Origin: Zhengitettix transpicula
Taxonomy: Eukaryota; Arthropoda; Insecta; Orthoptera; Tetrigidae
Length of the DNA stretch: 64,000 nt
Reading direction: 5' to 3'
NCBI GenBank assembly: GCA_037074705.1
Contig: CM073596.1
Coordinates: 22,976,001-23,040,000 of the forward strand
The stretch's first letter is position 1, and every line of letters begins with the position of its first letter. Below the pieces are notes generated by a model, which was given only the letters and a program-made list of their open reading frames with translations, was not told where the DNA came from and did no database searches. A program made the position numbers and the translations under genes. Shown here piece after piece: positions 46,042 to 58,775 of this stretch.

Positions 46042-48055
46042 GTTTTAGTACAAAGACATCCGCATTGTATACTATTAATAGGTACTTTTTCATTTTTGTA
46101 GTAACAAGTTTTTCAATTTCATACTCTTTTTTTTTTACTTGCTGTTGGTATTTACAAGATTGTCTTCTCTCCTTCTCATAACAATCAAGAAACCAACTAA
46201 TAACATACTTCAAAAAATGAAAATTAAATTAAGCTGGCTGAAATTTGTTTTATCTTTTCTAAAAAAAATGTTAGCTGACAATTTAGTATAACCTAAAAAT
46301 TATTTCCTATTTTAGAGTAAAGTAGTTCAGATGTTTTTATGTCGAGTGGACAAAATCGCAAGCTGTTGCAATAAGGCTGTGAAACGTTCACCATTTAGCC
46401 TCAATATGGCACTTGACATTTGATATCGCTTAAAAGCTTCTTATGGATTTCTCTAACAACGATATAAAGTGTCATCCTTTTTCTCGAGAAAAGTGAACAA
46501 AATCAGAGCTTAGGAACGTTCGCCCTTTGTTCTCCAGGTAGCAGATGACTTAGTATCGCTAAAGTCCTTTTTATCAGTTTTGTAGAATAACTAAATGAAG
46601 TTTAAACAAATTCGGATTGACCGTTTTTATATTAAAAGCGAAAAAACCGAGTATGATCGACAGATGCCATCTGTTTCGGATCCTCTGTTGCATATTCAAA
46701 AATTATTCACTTATAAACCATGAACAGACAAAAGTGCTACATTGCTAAGAAATAATTTTCATAATTTTTTGCACGTACTATTATAGTAAGATATATTTCC
46801 ATAGAATTTTCACTATCGTCGTTGCTAATATATTCGCTTTTATAATATTATTAACACATTTAAAAATTATTTCTTCAAATGATATGGAAGGAAGATAATC
46901 ACATATTATTTAAAGGGCTTTTCGTGCCAGTTTCCAATTCCGTACCTTAAATGAGAATACTTTATTCTAAAAACAATATCTGCGAATGTTAGTAACAAAC
47001 CTGAAGATTCTTTTGTTGGTATACGAACTTCAAATAGTTTTTGATCGTCCCATAATTTATCAAAGAATATTTATGTCATGTTGGGTCAACGGGTCGTAAA
47101 TATTACCTGCTATAAAGTATTTTCTACAGTTTCACCCTTTGCATCGAGCGATTTTCGTTTCATTTTGAAATATTGTGCAACTGCAAAAGAAAAGCAATCC
47201 ATTTGTATTTATGATAGCGGTGAATTCTGGAGAGCAATAAATGCAGCGCGTGCGTAATTTACGTCCAAGTGCACTGACGGTATGGAATGGAAGATCAAAC
47301 GTAAAGGGAAATAATGGACTATTTCATATTTAAAGAGAAAGTAAATTAACAAGGAAGAGGGCGGGTCTTTTTGTTATGCAAAAATGCTCCTGGTTTTAAT
47401 TTCCTGAAATTTGTTAAAACTAAATCTTTTTAGTGAGGTAGTGACCCAGAAACACGTGTACCTTCAGTATAGTTCATGCCGTTTAAATTAAAATTTCAGT
47501 ACTGTTTGCGTGAGAACATGAAAAAGTTTTGATACATAAATATTTTACTATTAATCCGTTAACATAAATAAGCTTTATTGTCGGTTCTAAAACGTATTTT
47601 GTTTATTAGGACTTGTGTAACAGATTATTTATGCATCCAGCATATGTAATCGTATAAAACGGAGACAACTAGGAAAACGTTTAACTTAATTTTTTTTATA
47701 AAATATATTTTGATTGTTAGATTTTTTCATCTCTATAATTTATCTCCGGTAAATAAAAAAATATAATGTACTTTGATGTTAACGACGATAATTTTGTAAA
47801 ATTTTGCTGTTTTTGGAGAAAACCTGTGTGACTACATTACACAAATATAAAGGGCAATTGTTCGCGTTAGCCCGCAACACTTAGGACACCTCACAAAGTT
47901 TGAGGAATCTGCTACATACAAATACTCGCTGATGACGTTTCAGTGCATAAGTTCACAACTACAGAACTAATATGCTACATTACCAAAAACGTAGAAAAAT
48001 AAAAATTACACTCACTCGTATTCGAGAAACAAAATCAGAAATAAGATGACGTAAC
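46042..48055. other. AT-rich spacer, no gene seen
   Basis: AT-rich over 2 kb. A slightly CG-richer patch at 47215-47300 (GCAGCGCGTGCG near 47252) may be a small regulatory element. No coding frame of interest is present. Confidence 0.5.
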
Positions 48056-48057
48056 GT

Positions 48058-48345
48058 CCACAGCAAACTATTCTCCCGCTATCGGAAGGGCTTGGGACAA
48101 GTACCCAATGCCCGACCTACCTGATGCAGGTTTTACTAGGGTTTGTCCTGCACTTCTTTTAGGCGAATGCCGGGTAGGATCCTTAAACCATAGCCCGGGG
48201 GCCCTAGTTACCCTTGGCTACCATCCTCCACCCTTCCGCATCCCCCCTTTTCAAATCCCTTTCCTATGCTATAAGAGGGGAGTTGCCACTGTGTGAATTA
48301 CCCTATACATAGCCTGTCTACACCCCCCCCCCCCCCCAAAAAAAA
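48058..48345 (+). mobile_element. Retroposon family copy A, with C15-A8 tail
   Basis: This copy shares blocks with copy B at 61812. Examples are ATCGGAAGG (48081-48089), CTAGGGTTTGT (48136-48146) and TTGGCTACC (48214-48222), in the same order and at similar spacing. It shares its 3' part with fragment C at 59851: CCTATGCTAT (48263-48272) and GGGGAGTTG (48277-48285). It ends in C15 (48323-48337) and A8 (48338-48345). Same-strand order, a common A-rich end and a 5'-truncated relative fit a SINE-like or short LINE-derived retroposon. No tRNA-like promoter is evident and no target duplication is clear. Confidence 0.65.
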
Positions 48346-48595
48346 GTAATAATTATTTTAAATTAATTTTTAAATTATTATTATTCTGCATCACTTTATG
48401 TTGTACAATTAATATTGCAAAGGTAACCATGGAAATACAGAAAATTGACTGTTTTTGATTTTGTGAAGCCAAAGCTCGAATCTTCCAACAAATAAATGGA
48501 TTTTTTACAGTATTCCTGCAATAGACATGTCCTGCTCTATGACAGAAAAAAATCACTTATTATGATTGTCCTGATATGGTGAAACATTCTCTAAA
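48346..48595. other. AT-rich spacer
   Basis: AT-rich flank of retroposon copy A. No gene is supported. Confidence 0.5.
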
Positions 48596-48599
48596 GAAA

Positions 48600-48990
48600 G
48601 TTGTGTTGAACGTGAGTTGCGTAGACAAAGCCGAACTCTGGCATAGATCTTGGAAGTTTTCCCTTCTGAGATATGGAAGAAAGGGGAGGTAACTTTTTAT
48701 CGACTTGGTGGCGACCGCTGGATGACAAGGGGACACTAACTCCTGGCGCCATCTATCTGTCAACAGTGGCAATGGAAATTTCAGTTCAGCGGAAAAAAAA
48801 CTTGAATAAAATCGCAGTGCACCTCGCCTTAATAAAAAGAGGAGAAGCCACGTACGGAAGAGACAGAGAAGAAAGAACTTTGCTTTCCGAGTTATTTGAT
48901 TTGCAGAGGTAATAATAACTGTCACACTGTTTCCTCCGGCGAATGACATAAGTTTTTCCACCCCCCGAATCAAGCTAATGCACAACGAAA
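48600..48990. promoter_or_regulatory. Island with reverse CTCF-like motif
   Basis: Balanced island. TGGCGCCATCTA at 48744-48755 is the reverse complement of TAGATGGCGCCA, matching the conserved AGRKGGC core of CTCF sites on the minus strand, while its outer bases fit less well. A 147-codon minus frame (48560-49003) and a 79-codon plus frame (48673-48912) overlap fully. Neither is recognised. The plus frame is followed by AGAGGTAATAA, a donor-like word, so a coding exon cannot be fully excluded. Confidence 0.28.
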
Positions 48991-49003
48991 CATATTTTGA
49001 CAT

Positions 49004-49330
49004 TTACAGTAAGCGCAGAAAAAGTTTTGATCGCGACTTGAAAAAATAAATGTGGAACAGTAACGTAAAACATAAAATTCACTTAAAGTTGCGATATTAT
49101 GGTTTCCCACTTTAATGAAACATGATTTTTATTATTATTATTAGTGTATCATTATGCACTACAGATAAATGATTGGAACAGATGTATAACAAAATTGATT
49201 ACCTTAAAAACATTTAAAAAATAGGAAGGTGTGTCTACGGTTATTGTGATTGTAATCACATTTAGGTGGGAAGCCAGTGAATTCAATTGTGTCCACACAA
49301 AATCGTAATAGCATATTTTAGCTTTCATTT
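49004..49330. other. AT-rich spacer
   Basis: AT-rich with an ATT repeat near 49126-49143. No gene is supported. Confidence 0.5.
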
Positions 49331-49336
49331 TGAGTC

Positions 49337-49404
49337 ACCTGGTTTGTGTATTCCCTCTTACGGTTTTGAATCACCTGACGAAAGAAATAACGATTGCAGA
49401 AATG
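49337..49404 (+). repeat. Dispersed repeat, copy 1
   Basis: Three exact blocks are shared in the same order with 63683-63752: ACCTGGTTTGTG (49337-49348), ACCTGACGAAAG (49373-49384) and AACGATTGCAGAAATG (49389-49404). Small indels separate the blocks. The element is too short to classify; it may be a fragment of a larger transposon. Confidence 0.65.
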
Positions 49405-49791
49405 ATATAGACATGGCAAAAAAATTGAATAGTAGAACACAACACAATAGAAATTGCTGCTACGTGGAGAAGAGATAATGCCTATTGCAATAACTGTCAT
49501 GTTTACTAGGTAAATAGTTAAACGTTAAAGTGTTAAGCACTAGGAAAAGCCGTATGACTCTACCAATCTAAACGTTGATTTATATTGAACGACTGTCCCG
49601 AGAACTATTTAATCACAACGAAAGCGTTTGTTCTATAATTTTATGCTGAATTTCCATCGTATTTTTTTTTCGGTGTCACCTAATTGCTGTACCCTTGAGT
49701 CGAGTCCTCAAATGAACGTCTGGTCTGACTAGAATTGTTAAACGACGCAAAATTGGAAGAGGGATCGCCAACTCTTTTTAGATAATTCTAA

Positions 49792-49830
<39 letters not shown>

Positions 49831-50455
49831 ACGAGTCAGTAACAAATAATTTTTGTATCTAAATTGATCGTTACAGTAAATAATCAGGGTAAAGCTTCTA
49901 TATTTCTGACAGTTTTAAAAGTGATTCTTAACTTGAACTGTAATATTTTTTTTATAGATTACGTATAAAAGTTTTATTCATTTTCTTTCTTTGAAACGTC
50001 TTAAGTTAGAAGAGATTTTGAAAAGAGGCCTGACGCAACGTGGTGAATATACGACGCAAACTTATTTTAATCTGCTATTGTGTGCGGGCCATAATATATT
50101 TTATTCCAATTTGACAATATCATAATTCTTTTCTTAATTTATTTTTAAGTGATTGTATATTCTGTATTATAGTTTGATACAAAGCATGTAATTTGTAATA
50201 TCTTTTTATTTCGGAAAATGTATATCTATGGATATCGAGGACTAAGTGAGAAGTGATCTTTGGAGTGTGTGTGTGGGCGAGGGGGGGGAGGGGGTATAAT
50301 ATAGAGAGGAATCGATAGTGGTATTTCAGCACGAGAGCACGAACCCACGTGGACCCTGTGATGAGGTTTAATTAAATAAAATACTAAAAAAATAGAATAT
50401 TACAATATTTTTCTACTGCTTTGCTGTAGTAAATTTTTGCACTATGGTTTTTCAC
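49405..50455. other. AT-rich spacer with simple repeats
   Basis: AT-rich with the (TA)n listed separately and a GTGTGTGTGTGGG to G8 stretch at about 50265-50295. The 70-codon minus frame at 50120-50332 derives partly from that repeat. Confidence 0.5.
49797..49825. repeat. (TA)14 microsatellite
   Basis: Uninterrupted TA repeat read directly. Confidence 0.96.
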
Positions 50456-50459
50456 AGTG

Positions 50460-50875
50460 CATTTCTGTCTTAATGTCGGGGTCTACTTACAACAGTGATA
50501 GGAATGTTATCTCAAGGTTGCATTCAAGCAGAGCAGCATTTTTGCCCCAAGTTAAGTCTAGTCCAATTAAGCCCATTTCGATGCCAGCCCTCTGAGTATC
50601 AGGACATTTATACCGAAATAATTAAATCTCTGTGACAACGTGCACGATGGACAGCGATTTGTTTCAGCTTTGCGTGTTACGGTCCGAGGGCGGAGTTCTG
50701 TCGAGAATACATCAACCTATTACCAACAAACACAGTCAACTTCACTAACAACCCTGTTTCGATGGCGAACACGAAATTTACGTTTTAAATATTCAACTCC
50801 ATACCAATTCCGGTTATTTCAAATGAATGAGGTACTGGACGAAATCTCTTATACTGAAAAAAAATCGAATAACTA
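50460..50875. promoter_or_regulatory. Balanced island
   Basis: Moderately GC-richer DNA, with frames of 78 (+) and 67 (-) codons that overlap at the 3' end and lack motifs. It has no clustered sites comparable to the stronger islands. Confidence 0.18.
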
Positions 50876-52165
50876 ATCAAGGTAATCCGAGAACGAACGG
50901 TTTGATCATAAAGAGATGCATATAAGTGTACGATTACAGAGAAATCAAGCGAATTAACGTAAGCTTGAAATAAATTATTTTTATTCATTTACACACTCAT
51001 CAGAAATGCTCGCCTAAAATGTATATAAGATATCTCGATGAAAGACTTACGCGTTCAGCTTTATAAAGGTAATTTGTCCTCACCTGCAAAGAAAATAAAT
51101 ATTTGTTAGTGAATTTTAGAACTAATTTCACAAAGTATGAATAAATTATTTTCAATTTATAGGTAAAATTTTCAGTTTTAAATAAATGTCGTACATACTA
51201 ACGTGAGAATTAACTTGTTTTGATGTAGTTGCAAAATTCATGGGAAAAAAGAGATAAAAATTTGATTAAACGTGTAACTGAAATCATAATAATCAATTGC
51301 TACACATCTATGTATTTCACAAAAAAACACTAAGTTCAAAATAATGATTTATGTTTTAATATCACTTTTGATTCTCCAGTGCTATAAATTGGGACCAAAA
51401 TATTGTTATATTACCAGAAAGAAAACTCCAGAAAAATGTACGAATTAAAATCGTTATTTCAGATGAAGAGAAATCATATTTCTGGCTTACAATCTTCAAA
51501 CATGATAAACCAGGAGCTGAGGTGGTTTAAAAGAATAACAAATATTTTTGTAATATCTTCTATTCAACGACTGTACTGATTATTATTCCCAGAGGTCTGT
51601 TTATACATAATCACCGGAAAAACTTTCGTTGTCGTATATACTTGAGAAAGATTAAAATACGATCGAATCGTCTTCAGAGAAATAAGAACAAATCCAAGTA
51701 GTCAAATTATACAAAAAACACTACAAAAGTCGTTAAATCTTAATATGATGAATTTAAATGTTTAATGTTAGTTTTAATTTATATTACAATATTGGCCAAT
51801 TTAAATGCAATTAGTTAACTAACAGCAATATTAGACGAAATGGCAAGGAATATTTTAGGTTTCATACTAAAGGACTATAAAATGGAGTACAAGAAACAGG
51901 ACATCATTTATTGAAACGTTAAAAACTATATATACGAGTATTTCAGAAGGCAGTATCATGACAGAAACGTGAATTTTTACATTTATAACTGATTATTAAT
52001 TGTTCAGTAGCTGCGATACCAAATCTGAAGTCTAATATTCGCTAATGAAAATAGGATCGACCAACGAAAGAAACTGTACAGAGCTGCCTCTATCTATACA
52101 TAATCACTTATTTCATGCAGTTTGGGTTTAGTTTTTACTTAATGGAAAATGATAGTGTTTGAGGA
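50876..52165. other. AT-rich spacer, no gene seen
   Basis: AT-rich throughout, with no open frame above 60 codons and no obvious repeat. Confidence 0.55.
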
Positions 52166-52169
52166 TCAA

Positions 52170-52690
52170 TGAGAAGTCAGTACTAGCTCCCTTTCTCTAC
52201 TACACAGCTGGCTTAGTCACGTTCGTCCATAATCCATTTTGCAAGAACTAGTATTCAGAAAGCCCGATACTGTAAACGGATCGTTGAGCTAATACCAGCG
52301 GTGAAGGTCCAACTCTTCGGATCATATTAATTGAGAAGCTGCCGCGCCTTTGATTGCGTTTGCCGCGACCGCCGTGTTTACGTCGTTATCCCCAGACATC
52401 CTTTGCCCTCTGGCTGAATGAGGTATCAGCGGCATTAAGGCGGCTAATGTAAACGTCAAGCTGCAGCTCCTTTCTCACCCCACCCGTTTCTTCGATATAG
52501 ATGTTCTTGGCAACACAGTGTGTCGGTCCCCGCTAACATATTGTGTTTGTGTTTTACGTCCCACGGGAGGAAAATAAACACAGCGCCTTCTTCCGAGCGC
52601 CTGGCTGCATATGCAAGCCGTACTGCGCCTTTGCAATGCCGGCTGTCTGCCGTTCCTGACAATGTTGTCAGCTCACTCCATATCATCAGT
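52170..52690. promoter_or_regulatory. Enhancer-like GC-rich island
   Basis: Sharply bounded. It alternates AT cores with CG-rich words such as CTGCCGCGCC near 52339 and CCGCGACCGCCG near 52362. Words of the form GCGGCATTAAGGCGGC (52431-52446) and TAATGTAAACG (52445-52455) include a forkhead-like GTAAACG. The overlapping frames at 52456-52686 (-) and 52520-52705 (+) have no domain. Confidence 0.35.
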
Positions 52691-52825
52691 TATTCGATTT
52701 ATTAACAAATTATTGATGACCTGTCGTGATGTAGATTCCAATCCCAGCACGGGAACGCATGTTTGTATCATTTTTCTCACTTACAGCACCAGCTTCAAAC
52801 CAGAAGCGGATGGTCCAACACTGAA
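52691..52825 (+). other. B-box-like word, possible SINE trace
   Basis: GTAGATTCCAATCCCAGCACGG at about 52732-52752 resembles the B-box of a tRNA-derived SINE (GGTTCGAATCC). No A-box or tail was found, so this is weak. Confidence 0.15.
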
Positions 52826-53205
52826 TTGAATTTATCACCTACCAAACTGTCGAGCAAACAACGGGAAATCACCGCTTTGACAATATATTTTCTTAGTAAA
52901 ATTTATATAAAAAACTGTAAGGACATATGACAATACAGACACTCATTTACAAGACCCAAATCAACATTTCTAGTGTCTAATCAACTCCAAACATTTCAAA
53001 TTCTCTATTCCATCAATACCCAGGCAGATGTCTTAGTATTTTTATTCCTTCATTTCAACTGCATATGTTACACTAGAATACCTTATACATCCGTTGAGTT
53101 TAATATCTTACCGAGTGGTTCCAAAAAGTATCAATTCTACACTTATTTGTATGTTGAATTTCATCTTGTATTATATCTTAAAACCCATAGCTTAAGTATC
53201 TCAGT

Positions 53206-53245
<40 letters not shown>

Positions 53246-55840
53246 TCTTGTAGTATTATGTCAAAAATTCTATGCAATTTCCACTGAAATATTGACTGGG
53301 TGTTTCCGTCAGTTACATTTAAAGCTACATAATAGTCTGCCTGTCAAACTGTAATATTAGTACATCAAAATTTTCTATTACGAGTCAAAATTGAGTTGTT
53401 CAGCAGAACAGAAAAATCTCCAAATAAGAAAACAGTACAAATATCAATAATAGGGCAAGAAAAATCTTTTAAGGAACGAGTATTAATTCAGTTACGACTA
53501 AAACTATCAACGATATGACTTATTTCTTTGATGGAGAAAACAAATATAGTGCACAAAATTTGGCCCTGGCAGTCATTTCAAAACGATTGCGGTAAACAAC
53601 AAACAAAATAATTCGAGTGTCAGGCAACTCCAGTACACGTTCAAAAATTATATTTTATTAAAGGGATAATTAGTGAATTAATGATTATACTTAAAATAAA
53701 TTCTAAGTATGTTTAATTTTTTCTACAGTCATTTAAATTTTATACTTAAAGAAGAGCGTGTCAACTGTTGTAAGCATTAGAACTATATAACAGTGAGCCA
53801 AAAATTTCCATCCTAATTCAGTGTTTTTATAAGCTTCAATAATGTCAAATAGAAAATTAAATTAGTATCTTGTCCTACATAAACAATTCTCCATAGCATC
53901 ATAACAAATTTCTGGGCGAAAATTTTAATTCGTTATTCAAAATTAAATTTTTGTCTCTTCTCCAAGCGCATAACATTTTCGATAAATATTCTAAAGCTAA
54001 TTGTATTTATCAATTATGAATCTCGCAGTAAAATCTCTATAAATTAATTACAACACTGACGAGATCTATAAATACCGATCATTCAGTTCAATAAATAGTT
54101 CTCGGTATTGAACAACTACACCGGGAAATACTTCAATCTTTGACTATCATAAGTTGTTTATATATTAATGATACTTAAAAATGTTATTAATTTCTAGAGT
54201 CATGAATTAAATTGAAATTATAACAGATCTTCATCATTCTTAAAAATCTGGCATTATTCTCCTTTACTAGCTGAAAAGGCGGAATCTAATTTTTCTACGT
54301 ATTCCAATATTCCCAGAATTTGAGAGGCTTACAAATATAATTATCTAGTTCGAGATACCTCTCTCACTAGCCCAAAATTTTTCAATATCTGTTTAATTTT
54401 TGGTTTGTCATTTGTATGTTATATTATTTTTAAAATGAGATTGTAAATATTAAAAATTGAATTAACTCGCAATCAGAGTGAATAATTCGACAAATACTTT
54501 AGCTAAGTGTAGCCGAATATAAGACAGCAAATGCTTGTATTTCGTAAAAGGGCAAGCCACTGCAACGCAATTTTATTTTTCGTGCAAAGCCTTTGACCTT
54601 AAGGCAACAGCGTTAACATTTGAGACTGCGGTGGCACGAACAACAAAATGCCAACGAACCTTCGCTTTCACTCAGCCTTAGATCACATAAAAGATGGTGT
54701 TCCTATAGAAAGGTGTCGGATACATCTTACTCGGAATTTACAGACAGAAAACTGTCGTCATATAGAAGTTCCGAACACTATCAACATTAACACGAATTCA
54801 CAATCATCTGACATAAAAATTCATGACGAAGATAGCAAACAAAATATTGGTAACGCGTTGTACACGACACTTCATCTAACAGTAACAAGTGTTTACTGTT
54901 GAGATATACAATGCAAAGCAAGAATTCCTGGCTTCAATATTAACATTGGAACAACTACGTTTATGAGTATAACATATAAATATGTGCCCATATTAACTTA
55001 ATAAACAAAGGTGTTACATATTTCATTCATAAATATACTGAAATCTGATAAAATTTTAAGATTAGTAATTATACTGTAATTTAAAAATATGAGTTTGCTT
55101 TTTGTGAAGAATAAGTCCACCTTAATGGATAAAAATTCGAATAATAATACTTGTGCAGATCTGAACGTAACCAAGTTGCAAACACAATACGTGCGTTTTT
55201 GTCCAGTAATCATAGGAGGAGAACTGTAAATAGAAACGTACTGCCCATATTTAAAACTATTTTTTTATCATAAAAACTACGGTTTTAATACATCTCAATT
55301 GTGTGGCCCAAAATCTGAATGTTTCAAATTAAATAATTTTTTTTCTAAGTTTAGTATTTTTATAGTAGTGAATTTTTTATGGTAAAATTTAAATGATGAA
55401 GTCTGCAAAGGTATTCGCAATTTACATTTTTAATTATGTACGTGTCATGTAAAATAATATTTTTGGTAATAATAAATTCAAAATACGATAGAGATATTGT
55501 ATTCATCGGTAGAAAAAATCACCGTGTAGTTTATGAGACTTTCTAGAAGGCGTAACCTTTTCCTCGTTTCATTCTATCACAATGCCTTAACCTTTAAAAT
55601 TATATCCATGAATATCCATCCTAAAGGTTTTTGTAACACACAAAACTTTTCGTATTAAATGTAATATATTTGTTGTGGATAACTTTGACATTTGTCGTCT
55701 TTAAATTCGGTTTCCTGAAGTGAATGATTCAATTTTGTGGTTCGTTAATAAGTTAAACTACAATAGTAGGGGCATTTATAAAAGTAAAAAAAGAATGTAA
55801 ATCAGCCGTTCGATAACAAGTTAGTTTAAAATCTAGAGAA
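52826..55840. other. Long AT-rich spacer with (TA)n
   Basis: Three kilobases of AT-rich DNA. Frames at 52973-53287 (+), 54648-54902 (+) and 54998-55213 (-) are composition-driven; the first runs into the TA repeat. A slightly more complex patch sits at 54530-54900. No gene is supported. Confidence 0.55.
53209..53241. repeat. (TA)16 microsatellite
   Basis: Uninterrupted TA repeat read directly. Confidence 0.97.
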
Positions 55841-55844
55841 ATTG

Positions 55845-56150
55845 GCCGATTTGAAAGAGCGTGTGGGCGTTTCATTCCCCTTTAATTTAATCCGGGCCAT
55901 TTACTTTGTCACAGAGGCTCGAGTGTCAACTGGAGGACTGGCATAGCCTCTCGGCCGGCTGATGAGGGAGGATTTCGCATTCAGCTTCCGCGCCGTACAA
56001 TGATAGGCTAACGGAGTACTTTTGAAAGACCGTCCATCCGTGTCCTGCCCACGTGTGTGTCCAGTATATTTACAAGAGAACTTCGGGCAGAATACCAAAA
56101 CGAAGCACTCGTGCGGCGCATCCAGCGCTCAGTCCCTCGCATAACCTAGT
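55845..56150. promoter_or_regulatory. GC-richer island
   Basis: The island contains CCCTTTAATTTAATCCGGGCC near 55878, a CTCGGCCGGC block near 55951 and a CACGTG E-box at 56051-56056. Short frames on both strands overlap and are not protein-like. It is a candidate regulatory module. Confidence 0.3.
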
Positions 56151-57125
56151 TTTGAAATTGCGAAGGAAATATCTGAAATATTCGCAACACGTCCCTCTCA
56201 TTTTCGTATTCTTATTGAAAACGAGCATTATAATATACACATTGTCTAAAACTATTTCTTACAAATCATCAAGAATTATTGATTACACATAATTGCACTA
56301 TTTAGAAATTAGTAAGACAACAGACATTCCTCGATAAATCAATACTGTTTTATCATATTCATTTTTACAAGTGTTTATTCTTTAATAATCCCTTTACTAA
56401 TAGTAATTGTGTGTTTAGAAATGTGCCTTGTATGGCAACGTTTCACCTTACACTAAATTTGATACTCTGGCGGAAAAAATACTATCATTATTTTGCCAAT
56501 TTGAGACTAACAAACTTCAATAATATTTTCTATTCATTAGCCGTAAAAAAAGGAGAGAGTGAATATATCCTCTGCCTTCAATTAAAATCAAATGTTCCGC
56601 TGCAACATATAATTACAATATAAACACTTGCTAGCATATGACGACATAATTCATGATAAATATATTTACGGTGTTTCTTCTTCATTTTATTCAGACTATT
56701 ATACGTGTTAAAATGTGTTGTACTGATTTTTGAAACATTTCCTTTGAGGACGGCATTAATTCATCATTTACTGGTTTCACGTCCACATATTCATATGAAT
56801 ACGACCCTTTTTATCAACTTCTAACGAATGTGTATTTAAAATTTTTTAATATCTCGAAAACTATTAGACGTGGAATATTTAAACCTAATTTAGGTCTTCC
56901 TTTCCTTCGGATAAGACTAATTTTAACCACATTTACGTTTTTTATTTATAAAATTCAAGATATCTTGAAAACTGTTAAAGATATCTATCTGAAATCTCGC
57001 CTATCGTGTTCTATCACTCTTCGGTTAATTTTATAAATTCGTTGGCAAATTCCAAAGTAATAACAATTTTATAAAAAAAAGGTTTTTTGCACCAAAAATA
57101 AATATATTTTTGTTTTGTGAAATTT
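56151..57125. other. AT-rich spacer, no gene seen
   Basis: AT-rich. Frames at 56411-56623 and 56830-57036 (+) are Phe/Ile/Leu/Lys-rich and show no domain. Confidence 0.5.
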
Positions 57126-57129
57126 AAAC

Positions 57130-57540
57130 AGTCTGTAAACCTTGCGCGTAAGAGAAAACGCGTCGCCATGTCATTACCATTAGTTAAGGCATTTTGTTTA
57201 CGAAACTAGGCCAGACAACATTGTTGACACTTCCATCACCATACAAATTATCCGGTCTCTGTAATGAGACAAGCTCTGTATTGTGGTGGGGCGAGGATAT
57301 TATCTTCCGAAGAGCCCTGAATATTTCACGCCTTCTAAAGTCGGCGGAATACCCCATCGTCATAAGGACCGGCCTTTGCGAGTCGAGGCAGAATACCCGA
57401 GGACTTCTTTATGCTTCCGCCGCAAAGTATGTCATTAATACGCGGACCAACTCGTATATAAACTTGGGGGTCATCGCAAGGCACGGATTACGCTTATGAA
57501 TATTCAAGACTGACGCATAAGCTCTTGAGTCCCCAGTCCT
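57130..57540. promoter_or_regulatory. Enhancer-like GC-rich island
   Basis: About 400 bp of complex DNA with mixed GC blocks (GAGTCGAGGCAGAATACCCG near 57379) and homeodomain-like words (GTCATTAATACGCG near 57430). A 101-codon plus frame (57194-57499) runs through it with plausible mixed residues but no known domain. An exon cannot be excluded, but the pattern matches the other islands. Confidence 0.32.
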
Positions 57541-58385
57541 TTTTGTAGCACAAAATAATGATTCTACGTGGGACGGTGTCGATACACTGAATTATGTTTC
57601 GACTAAGGGAAGGAACATTTGGAAATAGAAGAAAAGAAGAAAGTGATAGTTCAGATCATTTCATAAGGATAAAAAAAATTAGTTACAAAGTGAAACCTAA
57701 CGAAAGCAACCATTTTTTAAAGGGAAACAATGTTTTACAGTCTTCACGGTAGTAGTTTCAAACCCTTTTCTCAAGTGACCGAAAAATAATAATTTATCAT
57801 TTACACAGAAAACATGGTTAATTTATAATTAACTGAACAGTTTGAAACCAAATCCTGCTTAAAATCAAAACATCTAAGAGTTATATTTGAATGGAAACAA
57901 TCCTATATACTCATTTCATCGACTGATAGTATTGGGATCGACCAACAATAACTATTGAATTTCGAAAGTATTTTTCCCTATAACTCAGTTTCATGTTTCC
58001 TAAAAACTCTTAATATGAGACGTTTCATCAATATTATAAATGTTTTTTAAACAATAAATCTATTTTAAAGGTTCCACTGAATTTAGGCCTAATAATTCAT
58101 TCACGACCTACCACTTCAAAATTGTCTCGACAGTCACATATTACCAAGTTGATGGCCGAACGACCAATTAGATTAAAATGGTAAATGGAAATTAGGTTTT
58201 TTAACAATTTTCATACCGATTTTTTATAAAATCACTGTGTTATGCTTAGTTAAAATAATTTCGAACACCTTCCAAATTACATCGTCTTAATTAATTATTT
58301 AGTTCTGAAATCATAAGTTATTACATATATATATAATTATAGGGATGGTAGAAAACGATATGGCTTATGAAATTAGATAAGAATC
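57541..58385. other. AT-rich spacer
   Basis: AT-rich, with TAGGCCTA at 58084-58091 and a short TA run at 58326-58335. No gene is supported. Confidence 0.5.
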
Positions 58386-58389
58386 GTTT

Positions 58390-58775
58390 AACCCCTCTAC
58401 TGTGAGCCTGTCCAAATTTGGCAACTGCGGACAGGCGTCGGGCTGTAATTAATACATGATTTGAGGCGTGCTTTGTTGGTTCCGTCGCAGTCAGCAGTTT
58501 TGTTCTGAGCAAAAACAGCCAGGTCATTTTGCACACGAGGGAGCTGTCGGAGCGACGCATCAGCTCGCCTGGAAAGGGACACAGAAGGGGCGGGAAGGGA
58601 AGGGAATTGTTACCTGCTTCTGGTCCGAATCGAACTGTGCCAGGCCCGGCCCCAAATAAGTGTCAAGTCGACAAGAAAAGTAGCAGCGTCGCTGGTAATA
58701 TCGCAGGGAACGATGACGTCAGCCGTGGACCTCGAATCCAAGAATTTCCATCACAATACATACATCACAGTTTCT
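58390..58775. promoter_or_regulatory. GC-richer island
   Basis: Balanced block with a G-rich segment (about 58568-58606) and a GATGACGTCA word at 58711-58720, which contains an exact CRE-type TGACGTCA. Four overlapping frames on both strands lack any domain. It is regulatory-like. Confidence 0.3.

Noticed and set aside
45789..46101. Tyr/Ile repeat proteins on both strands
   Set aside because: Direct translation of the (TA)n tract.
48560..49003. 147-codon minus-strand frame
   Set aside because: No domain, no splice context, and fully overlapped by a plus frame; better explained as an island of low stop density.
49373..49404. Hammerhead ribozyme core in the dispersed repeat (CTGACGA...)
   Set aside because: One mismatch to CUGAUGA and no GAAA core or pairing helices in the right places.
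55954..55990. Hammerhead-like CTGATGAG near a GC-rich stem
   Set aside because: No GAAA box follows, and flanking helices are not complementary.
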